Source: Gammaproteobacteria bacterium (lineage in GTDB: Bacteria > Pseudomonadota > Gammaproteobacteria > UBA6429 > Thiohalophilaceae). From it: DNA of 6,631 bases. Under the pieces are notes generated by a model that worked only from the letters and a program-made list of their open reading frames with translations, did not search any database and was not told the DNA's origin. The first letter of the stretch is position 1. Each line of letters begins with the position of its first letter. This document shows positions 1 to 5,748 of this stretch, in pieces. A program made the position numbers and the translations under genes. The stretch is taken from NCBI GenBank assembly GCA_013152045.1, contig JAADGZ010000258.1, positions 3,919 through 10,549 of the forward strand, read 5' to 3'.

Positions 1-167
1 TTACTAAAATCCGCTTCTACGGGTGCGCCTGCAGCCTTTGCGCGTTCGCTAGGCTCCATAGACGAGATAAAGGGTACAACAACGAACCCGGCACCCACTG
101 CCCCGACCACCGACGTAGCGGCAGTCAGAAAGCGGCGTCTGCTAGTATCAACGCCATCGGTACTCAT
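1..167 (-). CDS. petA: Ubiquinol-cytochrome c reductase iron-sulfur (Rieske) subunit, N-terminal part
   Basis: This is the first 55 codons of the Rieske 2Fe-2S subunit of the cytochrome bc1 complex, which passes electrons from ubiquinol to cytochrome c1 on the periplasmic side of the inner membrane. The reading frame runs off the left edge, so the cluster-binding domain is not visible. The ATG at 167-165 has a good Shine-Dalgarno sequence (GGAG, 178-175 on the minus strand) 7 nt upstream. The protein starts MSTDGVDTSRRRFLTAATS. It carries a twin-arginine motif (S9-R10-R11-R12-F13-L14), followed by a Gly/Ala/Val-rich membrane segment at about 18-37 and then SMEPSERAKAAGAP. This is the usual uncleaved Tat signal-anchor of proteobacterial PetA. 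petB and petC would be expected next, beyond the window. It lies 238 bp downstream of nif3 on the same strand. The family call rests on the N-terminus alone but is distinctive. Confidence 0.92.
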   Translation of the reverse strand, partial: MSTDGVDTSRRRFLTAATSVVGAVGAGFVVVPFISSMEPSERAKAAGAPVEADFS

Positions 168-269
168 TCAACATCTCCACATAAGTTAGTAAGAAAAAAG
201 CCGCGTCATGCCGTCGCAGACCATCAGGGCAAGCTGCCTTAAACAACATCTAAGTGACTGATTCTTTAT

Positions 270-285
270 GGTAAAATATTTAACC
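270..285. repeat. AT-rich imperfect palindrome in the petA upstream region
   Basis: GGTAAAATATTTAACC is a 16-bp palindrome with a single mismatched pair (4th and 13th bases). It lies directly beside the inverted repeat at 287-308 and about 100 bp upstream of the petA start. The size and symmetry would suit a dimeric regulator site, but AT-rich palindromes are common by chance and no regulator is identified. Confidence 0.25.
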
Positions 286-286
286 G

Positions 287-308
287 CCTGAACTCTTGGT
301 ATTTCAGG
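287..308. repeat. Inverted repeat in the petA leader
   Basis: Perfect 6-bp arms CCTGAA (287-292) and TTCAGG (303-308) are separated by 10 bp. The repeat lies inside the putative petA leader, downstream of the candidate promoter at 343-371. It could be an operator or a small RNA hairpin. No T-run follows on either strand, so it is not a standard intrinsic terminator. Confidence 0.35.
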
Positions 309-342
309 ATATTAGACTACCCTTGTAATCCAGGGCGCGCGT

Positions 343-371
343 ATTGTCTATGATTCCATTGCTGCGGTCAA
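343..371 (-). promoter_or_regulatory. Candidate sigma70-type promoter upstream of petA
   Basis: On the minus strand, TTGACC (371-366, 5 of 6 to the -35 consensus) is followed after 17 bp by GACAAT (348-343, 4 of 6 to the -10 consensus). Transcription from here would start near 336 and give petA an untranslated leader of about 170 nt. It lies just past the nif3 stop codon, so petA could be expressed independently of nif3. Short motifs like this arise by chance, so this is a candidate only. Confidence 0.4.
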
Positions 372-405
372 GGAGAAGCTAGATAAGATCCAGCAATTCA
401 ACACC

Positions 406-1164
406 TTAGACTGGGTTTAAGATGTCGATAAATTCACTCTTAAAATCAAATTTCTGGGCCAAATGTTGCGCCAGCGCCTGTACACCATAACGTTCGCTCG
501 CATGGTGACCAACGGCAAAGAAATGAATATCCCTTTCATAAGCAAGGTGAAATGTTTGTTCGGAAACCTCACCGCTTAAATAAGCATCCACTCCGGCATC
601 CGCCGCCGCTTCAATATATCCCTGAGCACCACCACTGCACCAGGCAATGGTTTTAATCTGCCGCTTATTTGGCGCGAAATATAGCGGCTGACGTCCCAAC
701 ACCAATTCAATTTGAGAGGCAAAGGCTTCCGCTGCCCGTGGCTCAGCCAGTTGTCCCAGCAAACCGACTGCCGCCTGCTCCTGATTAGGAAAGCGCCCTT
801 CTGTAATCAAACCCAGTCTTTGCCCCAGTTGCGCGTTATTACCCAGTTGCGGGTGGGCATCAAGCGGCAGATGCCAGGCCAGTAGACTTATTCCTGCATC
901 AAGCAAAGTCTTGATGCGCCGCATTTTTATTCCTGTAATTGGTGCCGCTTCGCCTTTCCAGAAATAACCGTGATGCACCAGCAGGGCATCAGCCTGTGCC
1001 GCAACGGCGGCATCGATCAGAGCCTGACAGGCGGTTACGCCACAAACCAGCTTGCCGACTTCAGCCCGCCCTTCAATCTGCAAACCATTCGGACAGTAAT
1101 CATTAAAACGCTCCACTGCGAGCAGCGAATTGGTGTAATTTACCAGCTCGGTCAGTTGTACCAT
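406..1164 (-). CDS. Nif3-like dinuclear metal-centre protein (YbgI / DUF34 family)
   Basis: A 252-residue cytosolic protein closely resembling E. coli YbgI in length and motifs. The family forms toroidal hexamers with two metal ions per subunit. It is often annotated as GTP cyclohydrolase 1 type 2, but its cellular role is unsettled. Visible metal ligands, numbered from the ATG, are H64-H65 (LLVHHGYFWKGE), D102 (WHLPLDAHPQLGNNAQ), and H220 with E224 (VGHHASERYG). PNGLQIEG near the N-terminus, AWCSGGAQGYI and SGEVSEQTFH are also family-typical, and the C-terminus EFIDILNPV is intact. I chose the ATG at 1164-1162: AGGA lies 10 nt upstream of it, whereas a TTG two codons earlier (1170) would leave only 4 nt. 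It is divergent from algW and lies upstream of petA on the same strand, a gene order seen in other proteobacteria. Confidence 0.95.
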   Translation of the reverse strand: MVQLTELVNYTNSLLAVERFNDYCPNGLQIEGRAEVGKLVCGVTACQALIDAAVAAQADALLVHHGYFWKGEAAPITGIKMRRIKTLLDAGISLLAWHLPLDAHPQLGNNAQLGQRLGLITEGRFPNQEQAAVGLLGQLAEPRAAEAFASQIELVLGRQPLYFAPNKRQIKTIAWCSGGAQGYIEAAADAGVDAYLSGEVSEQTFHLAYERDIHFFAVGHHASERYGVQALAQHLAQKFDFKSEFIDILNPV

Positions 1165-1223
1165 GCGCAAATTATCCTCTTGGGTTAATATAGCGATTAC
1201 AGTATCTAATATTTTTATCCATA
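1165..1223. promoter_or_regulatory. Divergent promoter region between nif3 and algW/degS
   Basis: This 59-bp AT-rich gap must hold the 5' signals of both divergent genes. On the minus strand TATATT (1192-1187, 5 of 6 to the -10 consensus) would give nif3 a short leader, although no good -35 is visible. On the plus strand TTGGGT (1180-1185) and TATCTA (1203-1208), spaced by 17 bp, form a weak sigma70-like candidate for algW. TCTAAT (1205-1210) is a better -10 but sits 19 bp from that -35. I see no sigmaE-type promoter. No Shine-Dalgarno sequence precedes the algW ATG. Confidence 0.4.
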
Positions 1224-2405
1224 ATGCGTATAACTAAAACTATTAAATTTATTATCCAGTTTGTCACCATCGGTCTGGCATTTGCCTTTGTTCTGCTATT
1301 TATGTTTCCGGCGCTACGGCCTGATCTGAACTCGCAGCAGAACCAAAATAAAAAGCCGGTAGTCGAATTCAGGCAAAGCTTGCCCGAACCACACGCCAAT
1401 ACCGGTCCGATTTCTTATGCCGATGCTGTCGCGCGAGCGGCACCAGCAGTGGTTAATATTTACACCCGTAAAGTTATCACCGAGACTAATCGGCCCTCGG
1501 CCAATGATCCCATCTTTCGCTATTTCTTTGGTGAGAAAGCCCTCCGTCCGCACCAACGCACCGTATCCAGCCTGGGTTCGGGCGTTATTGTCAGCCCCCA
1601 GGGTTATATTCTCACCAATAACCATGTGATTGCCGCCGCCGATGAGATTCAAGTCGCGTTGCAAGACGGACAAACCACACAGGCACAACTGGTGGGCGCC
1701 GATCCTGAAACCGATCTGGCGGTGCTAAAAGTCAACCTCAAAAATCTGCCCGCTATCACGCTGGGCAATGCCAAAGCCTTGCGCGTCGGCGATGTAGTGC
1801 TAGCTATCGGTAATCCCTTCGGCGTCGGTCAGACTGTCACCTCAGGCATTATCAGCGCCACCGGGCGCAACATGCTGGGCATTAATACCTTTGAAAATTT
1901 TATCCAGACCGATGCGGCTATTAATCCTGGCAATTCTGGTGGCGCGTTGATTACGGCTCATGGTGAACTGATTGGTATTAACACGGCTATTTTTTCCAAA
2001 AGTGGCGGCTCTCAGGGAATCGGCTTCGCTATCCCCATGAGTCTGGCCAAAGATGTGATGACCCAGATCATCGAGCACGGTGAAGTTGTACGCGGCTGGC
2101 TGGGCGTGGTGATTCAGGATCTCAGCCCTGAACTGGCTCACTCTTTCGGCCTTAAAAGCAGTACCGGTGTCATACTCAGTAACATTATGCTTAATGGCCC
2201 GGCAGACAAAGGCGGACTCAGCGTTGGCGATATCATTACCATGATTAACAAAGACAGAATTAATGATGTGAAACAGGCGCTGAAACTAATCAGCAAGATC
2301 AAGCCCGGCAACGAGGTGCATTTGCGCGGCATACGTCAGGGAAAGGACTTTGAAACCACCATCAAGGTTGGCACCCGGCCACATGAAGGTTCCCAAGCAG
2401 AGTAG
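1224..2405 (+). CDS. algW: Membrane-anchored single-PDZ HtrA serine protease (DegS/AlgW type)
   Basis: A 393-residue periplasmic serine protease held in the inner membrane by an N-terminal segment (about residues 8-30). The trypsin-like domain spans about 65-280 and has the full triad: H134 (TNNHV), D164 (ETDLAVLKV) and S238 (NPGNSGGAL). One PDZ domain follows at about 285-383 (GWLGVVIQDL, then NGPADKGGLSVGDII). One PDZ domain plus a membrane anchor marks DegS/AlgW rather than DegP/DegQ, which have two. These proteases sense unfolded outer-membrane proteins through PDZ and make the first cut in an anti-sigma factor (RseA/MucA). The length is near P. aeruginosa AlgW and somewhat above E. coli DegS. 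The start is fixed: the frame is open only from 1194 and the ATG at 1224 is its first start codon, though it lacks a clear Shine-Dalgarno sequence. The symbol algW also rests on the nif3/hisC/hisD neighbourhood; degS is an equally fair name. No sigma or anti-sigma gene lies in the window. Confidence 0.94.
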   Translation: MRITKTIKFIIQFVTIGLAFAFVLLFMFPALRPDLNSQQNQNKKPVVEFRQSLPEPHANTGPISYADAVARAAPAVVNIYTRKVITETNRPSANDPIFRYFFGEKALRPHQRTVSSLGSGVIVSPQGYILTNNHVIAAADEIQVALQDGQTTQAQLVGADPETDLAVLKVNLKNLPAITLGNAKALRVGDVVLAIGNPFGVGQTVTSGIISATGRNMLGINTFENFIQTDAAINPGNSGGALITAHGELIGINTAIFSKSGGSQGIGFAIPMSLAKDVMTQIIEHGEVVRGWLGVVIQDLSPELAHSFGLKSSTGVILSNIMLNGPADKGGLSVGDIITMINKDRINDVKQALKLISKIKPGNEVHLRGIRQGKDFETTIKVGTRPHEGSQAE

Positions 2406-2473
2406 CTGCAAAACAGATTGATTTAAGCCCGAGCAGGCCAAGGCGTGAATTGGAACGAAGTGCAACGTCTACC

Positions 2474-2495
2474 GAGAAACCCTCTCAATTTTCTC
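2474..2495 (+). terminator. Weak candidate terminator between the convergent algW and EAL genes
   Basis: GAGA (2474-2477) can pair with TCTC (2483-2486) across a 5-nt loop, followed by the T-rich stretch AATTTTCT. Alternatively GAGAAA (2474-2479) pairs with TTTCTC (2490-2495) across 10 nt. Both stems are short and AT-rich. The position between convergent genes is right, and it overlaps the stop codon of the minus-strand gene (2487-2485), but the structure is poor. I see nothing stronger in the 2406-2484 gap. Confidence 0.2.
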
Positions 2496-4524
2496 TGTCT
2501 AGTAAAAGTTGCTCAAGCTTTTCGATGGGAATCGCTTTACTGATCAAAAAGCCCTGCACCATATCACAGCCCATTTCCAGCAAACGTTGATAGGTCTTTT
2601 CTGATTCCACGCCTTCCGCCACCACCTTCAAACCGAGGTTGTAGGCCAGTTCAATGGTCGAAAGCACAATAATTTCATCATCCGCACTTTTATCCATATC
2701 CATGATGAAGCTGCGATCAATTTTCAGTTCGCTTACCGGCAGCTTCTTCAGCCGTCCCAGCGAAGAATACCCGGTACCGAAATCATCGATGGAAAGTGTG
2801 ATACCCAGCTGGCGAATATAACTCAGGGTTTCGCAAAGCCGCTCATAATCGGACAGGAACAGATTTTCGGTAATTTCAAACTGCAGGTTACTGCCAATAT
2901 CCGCGAGCGCATCCAGCTTTTCAAGGTAGATCTTGAAATCTGGATTCATCAGTGTCTGGGTTGATATATTAACCGCAATGCGAATATCCCGCTGCTGTTT
3001 TCGCCATGCGCTGATTTGCTCAATCGCTGTTTCAATCACCCAATGAGTGTAACGATCGATCATGCCGTTCTGCTCTAGCACATGAATAAAAAGACTGGGA
3101 GGAACCTGACCTCGCACTGGATGGTGCCAACGTCCCAGGGCCTCAACACTGTCGATACGACCATCTTCCAGGTGTACCTTGACCTGGTAATGCAGTTCGA
3201 ATTCATCGTTTTCCAGCGCCTTGCGTAAATCTGCGGTCATGGTCAACATGCTGGGAGATGAATGATCGGCAAGGGGATCATACAAACTGATCCCTTGTTT
3301 TCCACTCTTGGCTCGGAACATAGCCAGATCAGTATGCCGCAGCAAAGTGCTGATATCATTGCCATGCTCAGGGAAAAGACTTATGCCGATGTTGGCGCTG
3401 ACGGCAATCGGCATGCTATCTATATCAAACGGTGCATCCAACTGCTGCAACAGACGCGCAGCATGCTCAAGACTCTGGCTACGATCTGCATCCGGCAAAA
3501 GCAAAGCAAATTCATTGCCCCCCAGGCGGCTGAGTATATTTTTCCCATCAAGATAGATCTGAAAACGGCGAGCGACATCCTTCAGCACCTGATCGCCACG
3601 TTCATGTCCCAGGGTTTCGTTGATTTCTTTGAAATTGTTCAGATCAATGAGCAGCAAGGCAAAGTGCTCTGCCTGTGTCTGGGCAAGCGCCAGGTGCTGG
3701 CTGAAACGATCACGAAACAGAGAGCGGTTAGGCAGGCCGGTGACGGTATCGTAAAGTGACAGGTACTCCAGTTCACGGTTGCTTTCAATCAGCTGACGAT
3801 TCAAACGCTGCAATTGCATCTGATAGTTTTCTGTCAGCTTCCTGGCTTCTTCTATTTTCTGCACGGCCATGGCATTTTCGATGGCAATGGAAACAATGCT
3901 GGCGAACAGCGATAACATATTCAGATCACGCCGATCGAAATCCCCACCGCCTCGCTTGTTAATACCGGCGATGCCGCCCAGAAAATGCTTTTTGCCCTGC
4001 AAGGGCACCAGAATAACCGAGCCGGCTTCCTTCTCCCAATCATTACGTTCCTGGTCGTTCAGTTCATCCAGAACTCCACGCCACCAGGCTTTTTTGTGCC
4101 GCCAGACCCAACCGCAGATACCAAAATCGAGTGGTAGAGATTCGCCTACGATCTCGTCAGCATTGACGCCTGCGCCACCACGATAGGTATAGGTTTCGCA
4201 ATTATCATCTAGAAGGGGAATCAGCAAGGTTTGCGCATGCACCAGCTCACGCGCCCGCTCAGCGACGATCTGGAACACCCGTTCAAGATCCAGTTCACTA
4301 CCAATTTCAGAAAAGGTTTCCTGCAACAACTCGACTTCAGCTTCACGATGGTGCAGATCCTGTTCCAGATCCTGCATATCCGCTACCTGAGCCCGAAGTC
4401 CCTTATCTGCCATATAGTCTTTTACCCTTTTATAAAAACGGTTACTCACCAAGTGTAGTACAAACGGAAAAAATATTGCCCAGAAAAACAAGAGGGTAAA
4501 TAAAACTGTGGCCTGGATAAGCAA
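2485..4524 (-). CDS. Membrane-anchored GAF-GGDEF-EAL protein, probable cyclic di-GMP phosphodiesterase
   Basis: A 679-residue c-di-GMP signalling protein. Order of parts: transmembrane helix (about 5-28), coiled coil (about 42-75), GAF sensor (about 80-220), second coiled coil (about 222-256), GGDEF (about 257-417) and EAL (about 430-675). The GGDEF signature is GGNEF (335-339): the catalytic acidic third residue is Asn337, and the inhibitory I-site RxxD is replaced by D326-G-K-N329. Cyclase activity is therefore unlikely, while the upstream DLNNFKEINETLGHERGD may still bind GTP. The EAL domain keeps E461 (EALGRW), N519, E550 and E553 (FEITEN), D580-D581 (DDFGTGYSSL), K601, E637 and Q657, as in active phosphodiesterases that cut c-di-GMP to pGpG. 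The start is inferred as TTG (4524-4522): the first in-frame ATG (4413) would remove the membrane helix, and no good Shine-Dalgarno sequence is visible. It lies 47 bp after hisC on the same strand. The ligand sensed by GAF is unknown. Confidence 0.95.
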   Translation of the reverse strand: MLIQATVLFTLLFFWAIFFPFVLHLVSNRFYKRVKDYMADKGLRAQVADMQDLEQDLHHREAEVELLQETFSEIGSELDLERVFQIVAERARELVHAQTLLIPLLDDNCETYTYRGGAGVNADEIVGESLPLDFGICGWVWRHKKAWWRGVLDELNDQERNDWEKEAGSVILVPLQGKKHFLGGIAGINKRGGGDFDRRDLNMLSLFASIVSIAIENAMAVQKIEEARKLTENYQMQLQRLNRQLIESNRELEYLSLYDTVTGLPNRSLFRDRFSQHLALAQTQAEHFALLLIDLNNFKEINETLGHERGDQVLKDVARRFQIYLDGKNILSRLGGNEFALLLPDADRSQSLEHAARLLQQLDAPFDIDSMPIAVSANIGISLFPEHGNDISTLLRHTDLAMFRAKSGKQGISLYDPLADHSSPSMLTMTADLRKALENDEFELHYQVKVHLEDGRIDSVEALGRWHHPVRGQVPPSLFIHVLEQNGMIDRYTHWVIETAIEQISAWRKQQRDIRIAVNISTQTLMNPDFKIYLEKLDALADIGSNLQFEITENLFLSDYERLCETLSYIRQLGITLSIDDFGTGYSSLGRLKKLPVSELKIDRSFIMDMDKSADDEIIVLSTIELAYNLGLKVVAEGVESEKTYQRLLEMGCDMVQGFLISKAIPIEKLEQLLLDREN

Positions 4525-4546
4525 ACCAGTATTCGCAATCCTAGCT

Positions 4547-4561
4547 GGTCAAAGATTGACC
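4547..4561. repeat. Perfect inverted repeat GGTCAA-AGA-TTGACC between hisC and the EAL gene
   Basis: Six-bp arms (4547-4552 and 4556-4561) with a 3-bp spacer, centred in the 47-bp gap between the hisC stop and the TTG start of the EAL gene. On the minus strand the second arm reads TTGACC, a good -35 hexamer, but no convincing -10 lies 16-18 bp further on (AATACT follows after only 13). It could be an operator or a small transcript hairpin. No T-run follows on the minus strand, so it should not terminate the his transcript by itself. Confidence 0.4.
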
Positions 4562-4571
4562 TCTCTGACTT

Positions 4572-5735
4572 TTATAAGTTAATTTTCGCCAGCGTCTGTA
4601 AAAAGACGGCATTTTCCTCAGCCGTGCCGACGGTCACGCGCAGGCAGTCACGCAATAACGGCCCCGCTTTGTCCATGTTTTTTATCAGTACGCCGCCGGT
4701 TTTCAATTCATCAAATACGCTGCCAGCCTTGCCCGCCGGTACCCGGAACAGAATAAAATTGGCCTGACTGGGGAAAATCGTCAACCCTGCCAGGGCCTGC
4801 ATCTGCGTATAAAGCCTGGCTCGATCCTGTTTGATCTGTTGCGTCTGTGCATCCAGCATGGCCGCGTGTTGCAGGGCAAATTCGGCGCTGAGCTGGGTCA
4901 GGATATTAATATTGTAGGGCAACCGTACCTTGTCGAACTGCTCCAGCCATTGCGGCGCACCAGCAAGCATCCCCAAACGCAACCCGGCGAGGCCCATCTT
5001 CGACACCGTGCGCATGAGTAAAAGGTTTTCATGATCGGCCAACAAGGGCATAAAACTGTCGTCGGCAAACGCATGGTAGGCCTCATCTACCACCACCACG
5101 CCCGGCGCGGCGGCAATGATGCGTAGCATGTCCGTCTTATTGAACAGATTGCCGGTGGGATTGTTGGGGTAGGCCAGAAATACGACTGCCGGTTGATGCT
5201 GTTCGATCGCTGCCAGCACGGCCTCGCTGTCCAGCGAAAAATCCTCGCGCAGGGGTACACCGATATAATCCATGTTGCAAAAGTCGGCGATCATGCGGTA
5301 CATGACAAAACCCGGCTCCACCGACAACACGCTGCGCCCTGCGCCGCTCACCGCCATGACGATCATCTGGATGATTTCATCGGAGCCATTGCCCAATAGC
5401 ATGGCGGCATCCGCCGGAACGCTCATCACCTCACGCAGGCGATCGCTAAGCCGCCGAGCATGCGGATCGGGGTAACGATTCAGCTCGGCGTTGCGCAATA
5501 ATGCCAGCCACTGCTCAATTTTATCCTGCGGCCAGTGATAGGGATTTTCCATCGCATCGAGCTTGATGAAACCGCCGGCATCCGGCACAGGGTAGGCCGA
5601 CAGCTCCCGGATCTGAGGCCGGATCCAGCGGCTGACAGTCTTATTTTCAACGCAAGGCCGCGAAGGTTTATTATCTTGAACTTCTTTGCCTTCTTCGCAT
5701 CTTTGCGTCTTTGCGTTAATACTCTTTTCACTCAC
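4572..5735 (-). CDS. hisC: Histidinol-phosphate aminotransferase with a repeat-derived N-terminal extension
   Basis: A PLP enzyme of fold type I converting imidazole-acetol phosphate and glutamate to histidinol phosphate and 2-oxoglutarate. Numbered from the GTG at 5735, it has 387 residues. Landmarks: ENPYHWP (63-69), GNGSDE (115-120, PLP phosphate), YPNNPTGN with N192, VDEAYHAF with D217 and Y220, the PLP lysine K246 in TVSKMGLAGLRLG, and R366 in LRVTVGT (substrate carboxylate). The family-like part begins around SRWIRPQIRELSAYPVPDA. Between the GTG and that point the frame has no other ATG, GTG or TTG and runs through a 73-bp repeat, giving an extension of about 25 residues (INAKTQRC onward). 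The next GTG (in YPVPD) is too late. Without the extension the length would be about 360, normal for HisC. The gene follows hisD by 13 bp and probably relies on translational coupling, as no Shine-Dalgarno sequence is evident. The enzyme identity is firm; the exact start is less so. Confidence 0.94.
   Translation of the reverse strand: MSEKSINAKTQRCEEGKEVQDNKPSRPCVENKTVSRWIRPQIRELSAYPVPDAGGFIKLDAMENPYHWPQDKIEQWLALLRNAELNRYPDPHARRLSDRLREVMSVPADAAMLLGNGSDEIIQMIVMAVSGAGRSVLSVEPGFVMYRMIADFCNMDYIGVPLREDFSLDSEAVLAAIEQHQPAVVFLAYPNNPTGNLFNKTDMLRIIAAAPGVVVVDEAYHAFADDSFMPLLADHENLLLMRTVSKMGLAGLRLGMLAGAPQWLEQFDKVRLPYNINILTQLSAEFALQHAAMLDAQTQQIKQDRARLYTQMQALAGLTIFPSQANFILFRVPAGKAGSVFDELKTGGVLIKNMDKAGPLLRDCLRVTVGTAEENAVFLQTLAKINL
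5647..5719. repeat. CTTTGCGT-type interspersed repeat with inverted ends, inside the 5' end of hisC
   Basis: A 73-bp element with terminal inverted arms TCAACGCAA (5647-5655) and TTGCGTTAA (5711-5719), matching at 8 of 9 positions. A second inner pair is GCGAAG (5660-5665) with CTTCGC (5693-5698). The right half is built of octamers: CTTTGCCT (5684-5691), CTTCGCAT (5693-5700), then CTTTGCGT twice in tandem (5701-5708, 5709-5716). From memory, 'aacgcaaagacgcaaag' repeats of this sort are scattered between genes in many proteobacteria and produce spurious peptides of the KTQRRKE / FFASLRLCV kind, both of which appear here in alternative frames. Its length adds no stop codon in the hisC frame. 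The exact ends are uncertain by a few bases. Confidence 0.75.
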
Positions 5736-5748
5736 AATAGCAAAAATC

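Noticed and set aside
190..225. GC-rich stretch followed by a T-run on the minus strand, like an attenuator before petA
   Set aside because: Trying the pairings by hand gives only 3-4 bp stems with mismatches; no convincing hairpin abuts the T-run.
168..405. tRNA or other structured RNA gene between nif3 and petA
   Set aside because: No cloverleaf, T-loop-like motif or long stem found on either strand by eye.
1165..1170. TTG start for nif3 two codons before the ATG
   Set aside because: The AGGA motif would lie only 4 nt from the TTG, whereas spacing to the ATG at 1164 is acceptable and ATG is the commoner start.
3262..3759. 165-codon plus-strand frame
   Set aside because: It is antisense to the GGDEF part of a clearly conserved gene and shows no recognisable domain.
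5480..5731. Minus-strand 83-codon frame starting at GTG 5731
   Set aside because: It reads the repeat and the start of hisC in the wrong frame (KTQRR/KKAKK-type peptide); an artefact of the repeat plus hisC.
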